Below, one piece after another: positions 41,676 to 51,224 of a stretch of 64,000 nt of DNA; positions within the stretch are counted from its first letter, which is position 1, and each line of letters begins with the position of its first letter. Source of the stretch: Rhizobiales bacterium GAS188 (lineage in GTDB: Bacteria > Pseudomonadota > Alphaproteobacteria > Rhizobiales > Beijerinckiaceae); NCBI GenBank assembly GCA_900104855.1, contig FNSS01000001.1:6200001-6264000 (forward strand), in the 5' to 3' direction. The notes beneath the pieces are model-generated. The model did no database searches. It was not told where the DNA came from and saw nothing but the letters and a program-made list of their open reading frames with translations. The position numbers and the translations under genes were made by a program.

Positions 41676-42674
41676 ATGAGCGAGGCCATCACGGTCCGGA
41701 CCGACAAGATCATCGAGCGCATCCTCACCTTGGAGCTGGTGCGTGTGACCGAGCGTGCCGCGGTCGCTTCCGCAAGGCTGCGCGGGCGCGGCGACGAGAA
41801 GGCGGCCGATCAGGCAGCCGTCGATGCCATGCGGCGCGAGCTCAACAAGCTGCAGATCGACGGCACCGTGGTGATCGGGGAGGGGGAGCGCGACGAAGCC
41901 CCGATGCTGTTCATCGGCGAGAAGGTCGGCAACGGCAAGGGGCCGAAGGTCGACATCGCCGTCGACCCGCTGGAAGGCACGACCTTGTGCGCCAAGGACA
42001 TGCCGGGCTCCATCGCCGTCATGGCGATGGCCGAGCACGGCACGCTGCTCAACGCCCCCGATGTCTATATGGAGAAGATCGCCATCGGCCCGGGCTATCC
42101 CAAGGGCACGGTCGATCTCGATGCGACGCCCGAGGAGAATATCCGGGCGCTCGCCAAGGCGAAGGGCGTGCGGCCGGAGGAAATCACGGCTCTCATTCTC
42201 GACCGTCCGCGCCATGCCGAGTTGATCTCGCGCGTGCGGGCACTGGGCGTCGGCATCCGCCTGATCACCGATGGCGACGTGGCGGGCGTGATCTTCACCA
42301 GCAAGCCCGAGGAGACCGGTATCGACATCTATCTCGGCATCGGGGCTGCACCCGAGGGGGTGCTGGCGGCCGGCGCTCTGCGTTGCGTCGGCGGCCAGAT
42401 GCAAGGGCGCCTGATCCTCGACACGCCCGAGAAGCGCTCGCGCGCGGCCGAGATGGGCGTCAAGGACCCGAAGCGCAAATACGACCTGCTCGACCTCGCC
42501 TCGGGGGATGTGATCGTCGCGGCCACCGGCGTCACCGATGGGGCGCTGCTGTCGGGCGTGCGCTTCGGCAAGGATGTCATCGAGACCGAGACGGTGGTCT
42601 ACCGCTCGGCGACCGGCACGGTGCGCCGCATCCGCGCCGAGCACCGCGAGTTCCAGAAGTTTCATTTGGGTTGA
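41676..42674 (+). CDS. glpX: Fructose-1,6-bisphosphatase, class II
   Basis: 332-residue GlpX-type phosphatase of gluconeogenesis. Metal and substrate motifs: TVVIGEGERDEAPMLFIGEKVG, VDIAVDPLEGTTLCAKDMPGSIAVMAMAE, LILDRPRHAELISRVRALGVGIRLITDGDVAG, and LGIGAAPEGVLAAGALRCVGGQMQGRL. All lithium-sensitive phosphatase-fold acidic residues are present. GGGAAGAG precedes ATG 41676; the upstream in-frame ATG at 41589 lacks conservation. A MITE-like element follows 24 bases after the stop, where many relatives instead carry recJ downstream. Confidence 0.95.
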   Translation: MSEAITVRTDKIIERILTLELVRVTERAAVASARLRGRGDEKAADQAAVDAMRRELNKLQIDGTVVIGEGERDEAPMLFIGEKVGNGKGPKVDIAVDPLEGTTLCAKDMPGSIAVMAMAEHGTLLNAPDVYMEKIAIGPGYPKGTVDLDATPEENIRALAKAKGVRPEEITALILDRPRHAELISRVRALGVGIRLITDGDVAGVIFTSKPEETGIDIYLGIGAAPEGVLAAGALRCVGGQMQGRLILDTPEKRSRAAEMGVKDPKRKYDLLDLASGDVIVAATGVTDGALLSGVRFGKDVIETETVVYRSATGTVRRIRAEHREFQKFHLG

Positions 42675-42697
42675 GGCGCTCACAATTTCAGCGCCGA

Positions 42698-42900
42698 CGC
42701 CCACCTCTCCCCTTGTGGGAGAGGTCGGAGCCTGAGCGCAGCGAAGGCTCCGGGTGAGGGGGGCAGCGCTGCCTTGGGAAGATTACACTGGTACTTGGAA
42801 TGACTGCCTGAGCAGGGTTCCTAAGCCCGGAGCTGCCCCCCTCACCCGCTCCTCGCCTGGCGGCTCGGATCGACCTCTCCCACAAGGGGAGAGGTGGGCG
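42698..42900. repeat. Palindromic MITE-like element, copy B (complete)
   Basis: 203 bp with perfect 30-bp inverted ends (42698-42727 and 42871-42900; outermost CGCCCACCTCTCCCCTTG). Inner perfect 16-bp arms lie at 42752-42767 and 42832-42847, with local hairpins within each end. No coding capacity and no obvious target duplication. It is closely related to the element at 30878-31058 and the fragment at 5935-5982. Confidence 0.9.
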
Positions 42901-43027
42901 CTGGTGCACGCCCCCAGTTTCCACTTCACCCATCCTGGCCTAGACTGACAAACGGTTGTCATAGCTGTGTCATTGTCCGGCCATGATGGAATTCTCCAAA
43001 TGGCAAGTCGCAGTGGAGGGGTGTCGA

Positions 43028-46000
43028 ATGTGCCGGTTGTCCTGCCTGTTGGCTTTCGTCCTCGGCCTCATCCTCGTCACCCCCGCCTTCGCCGACAAAT
43101 CTTTCGTTCAGGACGATCTCGCAAGCGATGTGGTGCGCCTCCAGGCGACGCTGCGCAAGGAAGCCGGCAACCTCATCCAGCGCCCGGCTGCGCAGCTGAC
43201 GCAGGACGGCCTCGTGGCCTTGTCGCGCGGCGATCAGAGGCGGGCGATGAGCCTGCTCGGGGCGGCGATCGGCGTCGACGAGAAGAATGCGGCCGCCTGG
43301 CTCGGCTATGCGCGCGCCGCCTTCGCGGTCGAGCCCAAGGACGGCAGCGAGAAATACCTCTTGCGCGAGCGCGCCATCGACGCCTCCTATGCGGCTTATC
43401 AGCGAGCAACGAGCGTGGGCGACGAAGCCAAGGCGCTGGCCGTCCTCGGCCAGGTTTACGCCGATCGCCAGCGCTGGCGCCCCGCCCTCAACGCCTATCG
43501 CGCCAGCCTCGACCGCGTCGACGATGCCGATATCCGCTCGACCTATGAGGATCTGCGCAAGGATCACGGCTTCCGCATCATCGACTACAAGGTCGATTCG
43601 GATTCACCCTCGCCGCGCATCTGCTTCCAGTTCTCGGATCCCTTGCGGCTCGGCAAGGTCGATTTCGCGCCCTTCATCGCCGTGTCCGGCAACGCCAATG
43701 CGGCGATCACGGCCGAGGATGCCCAACTCTGCGTCGACGGCGTCAAGCATGGCGAGCGCTATGCCGTGGTGGTGCGCCAGGGCCTGCCCTCCTCGGTCGG
43801 CGAGACCCTGTTGAAATCCGCCGATTATGAGATCTATGTGCGCGACCGCTCGCCCCAGGTGCGCTTCAGCGGCAAGAACTATGTGCTGCCGCGCATCGGG
43901 CAGGAAGGCATCCCGATCATCTCGGTCAACACCCCCAAGGTGAAGGTCACGATCAACCGGATCGGCGATCGCAGCCTGTTGTCGACGGTGCGCTCGGACG
44001 ATTTCCTCAACCAGATCTCGGCCTATCGGGCCGGCCAGATTTCCGATCAGGACGGCGTCAAGGTCTGGAACGGCTCGATCGACGTGAAGCCGCTGGCCAA
44101 TGCCGATGTGACGACCGCCTTCCCGGTGCTCGATGCGGTCGGCAAGCTGGAAGCTGGCGTCTATGTCATGACGGCCTGGCCCGATGGGGCGGCCGATGAC
44201 GACGATTCGTCGCGCGCCACCCAATGGTTTGTGGTCTCCGATTTCGGGCTCACCGCCCTTTCCGGCACGGATGGCGTGCATGTGCTGTTGAAGTCGCTCG
44301 CCACCGCTGCGCCGCTCGCGGGCGTCGAGCTGCGCCTGATCGCCAAGAACAACGAGGTGCTCGACACCAAGAGCAGCGACGCCAACGGCTATGTGCATTT
44401 CAATCCGGGCCTGGCGCGCGGCACCGGCGGCATGGCGCCCTCGATGGTTGTGGCCTCGGACGGTAAGGGCGATTACGGCTTCCTCGACCTGCAGCTCACC
44501 GCCTTCGATCTGACCGATCGCGGCGTGAAGGGCCGGCTGGTGCAGACGGCGCTCGATGCCTTCCTGTTCACCGAGCGCGGCGTCTACCGCTCGGGCGAGA
44601 CGGTGTTCCTCACCACTTTGCTGCGCGACGCCAAGGGCGCGGTCGTCTCGGGCCTGCCGGTGACCATCGTCATCCAGCGGCCGGACGGGGTCGAGTACAA
44701 GCGCGTCAAGCTCGACGACCAGGGGCTCGGCGGGCGCGCTTTCGCCCTGCCGCTGCTCTCGGGCGCCCAGCACGGCACCTGGCGCATCCAGGCCTATGCC
44801 GACCCGAAATCGGATGCGATCGGCGAGACGAGCTTCCTGCTCGAGGATTATGTTCCCCAGAAGCTCGAGGTGAATCTGGCGCCTGCCGAGAAGGTGCTGA
44901 AGGCCGGCCAGCCGGCGCGCATCGGGGTCGATGCCCGCTTCCTCTATGGCGCGCCTGGCTCAGGCCTCGACGTCACCGGCAATATCACGATCGAGCCGAT
45001 CGCGGGCGGCAGCCTGCCGGGCCTCGAAGGCTATGCGGTCGGGCTGCAGGACGAGGCCTTCGAGAATCAGTCGAACGCGCTCGAGGAGGGCTCCACCACC
45101 GACGCCAAGGGCCATGCCGATATCGTCGTGCCGCTCGAGGACGTCGTGGCGCCGCGGCCGCTCGAGGCCAAGATCACCTTGACGGTGGCCGAGGCGGGCG
45201 GGCGCTCGCTCGACCGCACCGTGACCTTGCCGATCAGGCCGTCCCATGCGGTGATCGGCGTCAAGAAGCTGTTCAGCGACGATCAGCTCGCCGAGAACAG
45301 CTCGGCGAAATTCGAGCTCGTGGCCGCCGACGTGAATGGCGCCCGCTCGACCGAGAAGGGCGTCGACTGGACGCTGAACGAGGTCCACAAATCCTATCAA
45401 TGGTTCCGGCGCGACGGCAGCTGGCAATACGAGACCGTATCCACGACCCGCAAGGTCGCCGACGGGCGCCTCGACATCGCGGCCAACGCTCCGGCGCAGA
45501 TTGTGACACCGGTGAAATATGGCAGCTATCGCCTGGATGTGCGCTCGGCCGATGGCGCGGCGCAGACGGCGGTCAGCTTCTATGCCGGCTGGGGCGGTGG
45601 CGCCACGGCCGACACTCCCGATACGCTCGAAGTGACGCTCGACAAGCATGACTACAATGCGGGCGACACGGCGAAGCTGCATTTCTCGGCCAAATTCGCC
45701 GGCACGGCGACCGTCGCGGTCGTCAGCGACGGCGTTTATGACCTCAAGACCATCGACATCAAGGCCGGCGACAACGACGTCGCCGTGCCGATCAAGGCAA
45801 ATTGGGGCGCCGGCGCCTATATGCTGGCGCTGGTGCACCGGCCGCTCGACACCGCCGCCAAGCGGTTGCCCGGGCGAGCGCTGGGCCTTGCCTGGTTCGG
45901 GATCGACCCGGCCTCGCATGCGCTCAGCGTCGAATTGTCTCCGCAGGAGAAGGTGCGCCCGCGCGGCCAGTTCGACATCCCGGTCAAGCTCACCGGGCTC

Positions 46001-48235
46001 GATCCCGGCGAAGAGGCCTATGTGACGGTCGCGGCCGTCGATGTCGGCATCTTGAACCTGACCAATTACGAGGTGCCGAAGCCGGGCGAGTATTTCTTCG
46101 GCCAGCGCCAGATGGGCGCCGAGGTGCGCGACCTCTACGGCTTCCTGATCGATGGCATGCAGGGCGAGAAGGGCGCGATCCGCTCCGGCGGTGACGCGGG
46201 CGGCGGCCTCAAAGCCGACACGCCGACCCAGCCGCCGCTGGCGCGCTATTCCGGCGTCGTCAGGGTCGGCTCCAACGGCACCGCCAACATCACCTTCGAC
46301 CTGCCGGCCTTCAACGGCACGGTGCGCGTCATGGCGGCCGCCTGGTCGAAGACCAAGGTGGCGCATGCCGCCAAGGACGTGATCGTGCGCGATCCGGTGG
46401 TGGCGGAAGCGACCTTGCCGCGCTTCCTCAATCTCGGCGACCAGACGCGCTTCAATATCGACATCAACAATGTCGAAGCGCCCGCCGGCGATTTCGCGAT
46501 CGATGTCGATGTGCACGGCCCGCTGGTGCTGCCGGCGACCGCGACCCATTCGACACTCAAGCTCGGCGAGCATGAGCGCAAGAGCATCCAGATCCCGGTG
46601 ACGGCTGCCGGTATCGGGATCGGCACACTCGATGTGCGCCTCTCGGGCGCGCCCGGCACCTTTACCCAGACGCTGGCGCTGAAGATCGAACCGGGGCGGC
46701 CCGAGGTCTACCGGCGCATCGTGCGGCCGATGCCGCCGCAGGCGAGCCTGACGGTTTCGGGCGATCTGCTCGCGGAATTCCTGCCCAATACCGGCGCGAT
46801 CGGTGTCTCGGTCGCTCCGCTTGTCGCTATCGACGCGGCGGCGCTGCTGCAGGCGCTTGATCGCTATCCTTATGGCTGCACCGAGCAGACGGTGTCGCGC
46901 GCCATGCCGCTTCTCTACGTCAACCAGCTCGCCTCCATCGAGCGGCTCGGCCTCGATCCCGATGTGGATGGGCGGATCAAGACCTCGATCGAGCGCGTGC
47001 TGTCGCGGCAATCCTCGAACGGCGCCTTCGGCCTGTGGTCGCAGGAATCCTCCGACGACATCTGGCTTGACGCCTTCACCACGGATTTCCTGACGCGGGC
47101 GCGCGAGCGCAATTTCGAGGTGCCGCAGATCGCCTTCCAATCGGCGCTCGACCGGTTGCGCAATTTCGTCGTCAACCACGCCGACCTGAAGGCCGAGGAC
47201 GCGGATGGCTTCGCCTATGCGGCCTATGTGCTGGCCCGCAATCACCGGCCGATCGTCGGCGATCTGCGCTATGCCGCCGACACCAAGCTCGACGTCTTCG
47301 AGAGCCCGTTCGCGCGGGCCCAGATCGCGGCCGCCCTCGCTCTGCTCGGCGACAAGGGGCGGTCGCAATCCGCCTTCACCTCAGCCTTCGACCTGCTGCG
47401 CCATGTGAAGGATACGGGGCTGTCGCGCCCCGATTACGGTTCGCGCCTGCGCGACGGGGCCGGCACCTTGGCGCTCGCGGCGGAATCGGGCCTGGCCCAG
47501 GACCAGCTGGTCAAGGCGAGCATGGTGATGGACGATGCCCGGGCCGGACGGACCTACACCAGCACCCAGGAGGACACCTGGATGGTGCTCGCCGCCCAGG
47601 CGCTCGCCTCGACCTCGAAGGAGCTCGTCGTCAAGGTCGACGGCAATGACCGCAAGGGCACCTTCAACGCCCGCTTTTCCGACGCGGAGCTGCAGGCAAA
47701 GCCGATCATCGTGCAGAATGTGAGCGACCTGCCGGCGCAATCGGTCCTGACCGTGTCGGGCAACCCTCTCACCGAGGATCCGGCCGCGAGCCAGGGCTAT
47801 TCGATCGCGCGCGAATATTACAAGCTCGACGGTTCGAAGGCCGATCTCACCAAGATCAAGCAGAATGACCGCCTGGTCGTGGTGCTCAAGATCACCGAGC
47901 CCGAGGCCAAATATGCGCGCGTGCTGATCGTCGATCCGCTGCCGGCCGGCCTCGAGATCGACAACCCGAAGCTGATGGATTCGGACTCGGTCTCGGCGCT
48001 CGACTGGCTGAAGCAGGACGTCACGCCCACGACGGCCGAATATCGCGATGATCGCTTCGTCGTGGCAGCCGATCGGGCGTCCGGCCAACCCGCTTTCTTC
48101 AACTTCGCCTATACGGTGCGGGCGGTGTCGCCCGGGCATTATGTGCACCCGCCGGCGACGATCGAGGACATGTATCGTCCTGAGCGTTTCGGCCGCACCG
48201 CCTTCGGGACGCTGGATGTGGCTCCGGCGAAATAG
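43028..48235 (+). CDS. Bacterial alpha-2-macroglobulin family protein (YfhM-like)
   Basis: 1735-residue exported protease inhibitor thought to protect the periplasm against invading proteases. Signal peptide residues 1-22 (LLAFVLGLILVTPAFA). TPR-like helices follow (GDQRRAMSLLGAAIGVDEKNAAAWLGYARAAF). Then come macroglobulin domains with the MG-typical AFLFTERGVYRSGETVFLTTLLRD, and the thioester YGCTEQ with Cys1284 and Gln1287, so the covalent-trap mechanism is retained. GGAGGGGTGTCGA precedes the ATG at 43028, so I discard the upstream ATG at 42983. No lipobox is present, unlike the E. coli lipoprotein form. It is coupled to pbpC. Confidence 0.93.
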   Translation: MCRLSCLLAFVLGLILVTPAFADKSFVQDDLASDVVRLQATLRKEAGNLIQRPAAQLTQDGLVALSRGDQRRAMSLLGAAIGVDEKNAAAWLGYARAAFAVEPKDGSEKYLLRERAIDASYAAYQRATSVGDEAKALAVLGQVYADRQRWRPALNAYRASLDRVDDADIRSTYEDLRKDHGFRIIDYKVDSDSPSPRICFQFSDPLRLGKVDFAPFIAVSGNANAAITAEDAQLCVDGVKHGERYAVVVRQGLPSSVGETLLKSADYEIYVRDRSPQVRFSGKNYVLPRIGQEGIPIISVNTPKVKVTINRIGDRSLLSTVRSDDFLNQISAYRAGQISDQDGVKVWNGSIDVKPLANADVTTAFPVLDAVGKLEAGVYVMTAWPDGAADDDDSSRATQWFVVSDFGLTALSGTDGVHVLLKSLATAAPLAGVELRLIAKNNEVLDTKSSDANGYVHFNPGLARGTGGMAPSMVVASDGKGDYGFLDLQLTAFDLTDRGVKGRLVQTALDAFLFTERGVYRSGETVFLTTLLRDAKGAVVSGLPVTIVIQRPDGVEYKRVKLDDQGLGGRAFALPLLSGAQHGTWRIQAYADPKSDAIGETSFLLEDYVPQKLEVNLAPAEKVLKAGQPARIGVDARFLYGAPGSGLDVTGNITIEPIAGGSLPGLEGYAVGLQDEAFENQSNALEEGSTTDAKGHADIVVPLEDVVAPRPLEAKITLTVAEAGGRSLDRTVTLPIRPSHAVIGVKKLFSDDQLAENSSAKFELVAADVNGARSTEKGVDWTLNEVHKSYQWFRRDGSWQYETVSTTRKVADGRLDIAANAPAQIVTPVKYGSYRLDVRSADGAAQTAVSFYAGWGGGATADTPDTLEVTLDKHDYNAGDTAKLHFSAKFAGTATVAVVSDGVYDLKTIDIKAGDNDVAVPIKANWGAGAYMLALVHRPLDTAAKRLPGRALGLAWFGIDPASHALSVELSPQEKVRPRGQFDIPVKLTGLDPGEEAYVTVAAVDVGILNLTNYEVPKPGEYFFGQRQMGAEVRDLYGFLIDGMQGEKGAIRSGGDAGGGLKADTPTQPPLARYSGVVRVGSNGTANITFDLPAFNGTVRVMAAAWSKTKVAHAAKDVIVRDPVVAEATLPRFLNLGDQTRFNIDINNVEAPAGDFAIDVDVHGPLVLPATATHSTLKLGEHERKSIQIPVTAAGIGIGTLDVRLSGAPGTFTQTLALKIEPGRPEVYRRIVRPMPPQASLTVSGDLLAEFLPNTGAIGVSVAPLVAIDAAALLQALDRYPYGCTEQTVSRAMPLLYVNQLASIERLGLDPDVDGRIKTSIERVLSRQSSNGAFGLWSQESSDDIWLDAFTTDFLTRARERNFEVPQIAFQSALDRLRNFVVNHADLKAEDADGFAYAAYVLARNHRPIVGDLRYAADTKLDVFESPFARAQIAAALALLGDKGRSQSAFTSAFDLLRHVKDTGLSRPDYGSRLRDGAGTLALAAESGLAQDQLVKASMVMDDARAGRTYTSTQEDTWMVLAAQALASTSKELVVKVDGNDRKGTFNARFSDAELQAKPIIVQNVSDLPAQSVLTVSGNPLTEDPAASQGYSIAREYYKLDGSKADLTKIKQNDRLVVVLKITEPEAKYARVLIVDPLPAGLEIDNPKLMDSDSVSALDWLKQDVTPTTAEYRDDRFVVAADRASGQPAFFNFAYTVRAVSPGHYVHPPATIEDMYRPERFGRTAFGTLDVAPAK

Positions 48236-50393
48236 GCGCGCTCTTGCCTCTCCCGCGTCCTTCACGCGGGAGGGAAGAACGCCCCAGCCTCAGGCGCCGA
48301 GAGCGAGAAGAGGCTTGCGCCTGCTCCTGTGGGGCTGCGCCCTGATCCTGCTGATTGCGGCGGGCGGCGGCTTCGCGCTGTGGCGCGCCCTCATCGAGCT
48401 CGGGCCGATACGCTGGCCCTCGGATGAGGAGGCCTCGACGGTCGTGCTCGACCGTTCCGGCCGGCTGTTGCGGGCCTTCACCACCCAGGACGGGCGCTGG
48501 CGCCTGCCGGTCGAGGCCAAGGACGTCGAACAGCGCTATCTGAACATGCTGATCGCCTATGAGGATCGCCGCTTCCTCAAGCATCACGGCGTCGATCCGC
48601 TCGCGGCTTTGCGCGCCGCCTGGCAGATGGCGAGCCATGGGCGCACCATCTCGGGGGCCTCGACCTTGACCATGCAGGTGGCGCGCCTGCTCGAGCCGCG
48701 TTCGCAGCGCTCGCTGTCGGCGAAGTTGCGCCAGATGATCCGCGCCGTCGAGATCGACCAGGTGCGCTCGAAAGCGGCGACCCTCGACCTCTATCTGACG
48801 CTCGCGCCCTATGGCGGCAATATCGAAGGGGTGAGGGCTGCGAGTCTTGCCTATTTCGGCAAGGAGCCGAAGCGGCTCTCGATCGGGGAGGCGGCGTTGC
48901 TCGTCGCCTTGCCGCAGGCCCCTGAGACGCGCCGGCCGGACCGCTTTCCGGAGGCCGCCGAGCGGGCCCGGGCGCGCGTGCTCGATCGCGCCCGCGAGCG
49001 TGGCCTGATCAGCGCCGTCGAGGCCGACTATGCCAAGGCCGAGCCCGTGCCGACCGAGAGGCGCGCCTTTCCGACGATCGCACCGCATGCCGCCCAGGAA
49101 GCCGTCGAGGCGGCGCCGCGTGAACGCGTGATCCGTCTCACCATCGATGCGCGGCTGCAGGCCGCGCTCGAGGCGCTGGCGCGCCAGCGCCTCGCGGCGC
49201 TCGATGCGCGCCTGTCGACCGCCATCGTGGTGATCGACAATGCGACGGGCGAAGTGCGCGCCCATGTCGGCTCCCCCGACTTCCTCTCCGACCGGCGCTC
49301 GGGCTCGATCGACATGGCGCGTGCGGTGCGTTCGCCGGGCTCGGCGCTGAAGCCCTTCATCTATGTCCTCGCCTTCGAGGACGGCATCGCTCATCCCGAG
49401 ACGCTGCTCGACGATCGGCCGGCCCGCTACGGCACTTACGCGCCGGAGAATTTCGATCTCGCCTATCAAGGCGCGGTCACGGCGCGGCACGCCTTGCAGA
49501 TGTCGCTCAACCTGCCGGCCGTGTCCTTGCTGTCGCAGGTCGGGCCGGCGCGCTTCCTGGCGAGACTCCGGGCGACCGGCGTCAAGATCAAGCTGCCGGA
49601 CGAGACGGCGCCCGGCCTCGCCGTCGGGCTCGGCGGCGTCGGTATCACGCTCAACGACCTGGCGCGGCTCTATGCCGGGATGGCGCGGGGAGGGGAGGCA
49701 CCGGTCCTGCTGCGCCGCCTCGATCAGGTGCCGGGTGCGGCGACGCGCTTCACCGAGGCCGTGCCGTCCTGGTATGTGGCCGATATCCTCAAGGGGGCCT
49801 TGCCGCCGACCAACGGCATTGCCGGGCGCATCGCCTTCAAGACCGGCACCTCATACGGCTATCGCGATGCCTGGGCGGCGGGCTTCGATCGCCGGACGAC
49901 GATCGCCGTCTGGGTCGGCCGGCCGGATAACGGGGCGGTGCCGGGCCTCGTCGGGCGCGTTGCCGCCGGGCCGATCCTCTTCGACGCCTTTGCGAGGCTC
50001 GGTCGCGACGTCGAATCGATCCCGGCGCCGCTCGGCGCCATCTTCGCGCGCAGCACGGCGGCGCTGCCGCCGCCGCTGCGCCGCCTCACGGCGCAAGATC
50101 AGCTCCCCGCGCAAGGCAATGGCGTCACGGCCGTCGAGGCTTTGAAGATCGCCTATCCGCCGGATGGCGGGGATGTCGATCTCGGACTTGCCGCCGGCGG
50201 GGGAGGTACGAAGCTGGCGCTCAAGGCGCTCGGCGGCTCGCCGCCCCTCACCTGGCTGGTGAACGGTGCGCCGGTGCTGCGCAACGAGCCGCGTCGCAAC
50301 GCCGCCTGGGCGCCGGACGGCGCCGGATTCGTGCGCCTCACCGTCATGGATTCGACGGGGGCGAGCGACAGCGTCACGGTGCGGCTCGAATAG
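48216..50393 (+). CDS. pbpC: Penicillin-binding protein 1C
   Basis: 725-residue bifunctional murein synthase, anchored by one helix near residues 35-55 (LLLWGCALILLIAAGGGFALW). The GT51 transglycosylase has IAYEDRRFLKHHGVDP and SGASTLTMQVARLL. The transpeptidase has S376xxK379 (SPGSALK), S430LN and K542TG. A C-terminal BiPBP_C domain is present (PLTWLVNGAPV). E. coli PbpC is about 770 residues. The ATG at 48216 overlaps the alpha-2-macroglobulin stop by 20 bases, and a hairpin at 48250-48272 falls in the early codons. A later start at about 48315 (TTG) would still keep the membrane anchor. The pairing with alpha-2-macroglobulin is a classic defence and repair duo. Confidence 0.93.
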   Translation: MWLRRNRRALASPASFTREGRTPQPQAPRARRGLRLLLWGCALILLIAAGGGFALWRALIELGPIRWPSDEEASTVVLDRSGRLLRAFTTQDGRWRLPVEAKDVEQRYLNMLIAYEDRRFLKHHGVDPLAALRAAWQMASHGRTISGASTLTMQVARLLEPRSQRSLSAKLRQMIRAVEIDQVRSKAATLDLYLTLAPYGGNIEGVRAASLAYFGKEPKRLSIGEAALLVALPQAPETRRPDRFPEAAERARARVLDRARERGLISAVEADYAKAEPVPTERRAFPTIAPHAAQEAVEAAPRERVIRLTIDARLQAALEALARQRLAALDARLSTAIVVIDNATGEVRAHVGSPDFLSDRRSGSIDMARAVRSPGSALKPFIYVLAFEDGIAHPETLLDDRPARYGTYAPENFDLAYQGAVTARHALQMSLNLPAVSLLSQVGPARFLARLRATGVKIKLPDETAPGLAVGLGGVGITLNDLARLYAGMARGGEAPVLLRRLDQVPGAATRFTEAVPSWYVADILKGALPPTNGIAGRIAFKTGTSYGYRDAWAAGFDRRTTIAVWVGRPDNGAVPGLVGRVAAGPILFDAFARLGRDVESIPAPLGAIFARSTAALPPPLRRLTAQDQLPAQGNGVTAVEALKIAYPPDGGDVDLGLAAGGGGTKLALKALGGSPPLTWLVNGAPVLRNEPRRNAAWAPDGAGFVRLTVMDSTGASDSVTVRLE
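48250..48272 (+). promoter_or_regulatory. Hairpin at the alpha-2-macroglobulin/pbpC boundary
   Basis: Arms CTCCCGCGT and ACGCGGGAG around CCTTC, 15 bases after the alpha-2-macroglobulin stop and inside the first pbpC codons. It could attenuate pbpC relative to the upstream gene, or show that the true pbpC start is downstream. Confidence 0.45.
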
Positions 50394-50433
50394 CGGTCGT
50401 CGGTAGCGGAAAGTGGCATTCGCCCCCGGCATT

Positions 50434-50463
50434 TTCGGGCAGGACGCACCCCCGTTGCCCGAA
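50434..50463 (+). terminator. Hairpin downstream of pbpC
   Basis: Arms TTCGGGCA and TGCCCGAA pair perfectly around 14 bases, 41 bases past the pbpC stop; GAAATTA follows rather than a T-run, so termination is only probable. Confidence 0.45.
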
Positions 50464-50681
50464 GAAATTACGTGAAAACATCAAGATAAACCATTGAACT
50501 ACCTCCATCGACACCGATGGCTTCGCGGCGGCGTTTCACGTCGTTGTGAGGCGGATCTCACATTTACGAAACCTGCCCTTCCGCAGCGCGTATCTGCACC
50601 ACATCTATGGGGAGCCGAAGGAGGCCAGGTCTTAGCCAAGGTCTCGGGCTCCTTGCCCGGCGGCCGTCGAGGAGCGGCGCC

Positions 50682-51188
50682 ATGATCAGCAGACGACAAC
50701 TCGCGGGTTCTGCGGCCGCTTTGGCGGCTATTGCGGCCCTCGCCAGGCTCTACCCGTCCGGGCGTGCCGATGCGGCCGCGGACGGCGACAAGCGCTACCC
50801 GGTGATGAAGAGCGAAGCCGAATGGCGAAGCCTTCTCACCCCGGCGCAATATGACGTGTTGCGCGAGGAGGGCACCGAGCGGCCATTCACCAGCCCTCTC
50901 AACAAGGAGCACCGCGGGGGTGTGTTTTCCTGCGCCGGTTGCGCCCAACAGGCTTTCCTGTCCGAGACCAAGTTCGAGAGCGGCACGGGCTGGCCGAGCT
51001 TCTATGCACCGATCGCCGGCGCCGTCGAAACGGCGCAGGACCGCAGCTTTTTCATGGTACGCACCAAGGTCTCCTGCAGCCGCTGCGGCGGCCATCTCGG
51101 CCATGTCTTCGAGGATGGGCCGAAGCCGACGGGCTTGCGCTACTGCATGAACGGCGTCGCGCTGAGCTTCACGCCCACACAGGCATGA
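50682..51188 (+). CDS. msrB: Peptide-methionine (R)-S-oxide reductase, exported
   Basis: 168-residue MsrB that reduces the R-epimer of methionine sulfoxide in proteins. The N-terminus MISRRQLAGSAAALAAIAALARL has a twin arginine and hydrophobic core, suggesting Tat export to the periplasm. Zinc-binding pairs CAGC and CSRCGGHLGHVF, substrate block SGTGWPSFY and catalytic cysteine in LRYCMNGVALSF (usually RYCxNS). GGAG lies eight bases before ATG 50682; the frame extends upstream without a signal. 36 bases separate it from msrA, so the two form an extracytoplasmic methionine-repair operon. Confidence 0.9.
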   Translation: MISRRQLAGSAAALAAIAALARLYPSGRADAAADGDKRYPVMKSEAEWRSLLTPAQYDVLREEGTERPFTSPLNKEHRGGVFSCAGCAQQAFLSETKFESGTGWPSFYAPIAGAVETAQDRSFFMVRTKVSCSRCGGHLGHVFEDGPKPTGLRYCMNGVALSFTPTQA

Positions 51189-51224
51189 GGCGGGCTACGC
51201 CTCGATCGAGGAAGGATAGCATTG

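Noticed and set aside
44960-47368. 802-codon open frame antisense to the alpha-2-macroglobulin gene
   Set aside because: Shadow of a high-GC gene in the third-position-complementary frame; no recognisable motif and no ribosome binding site.
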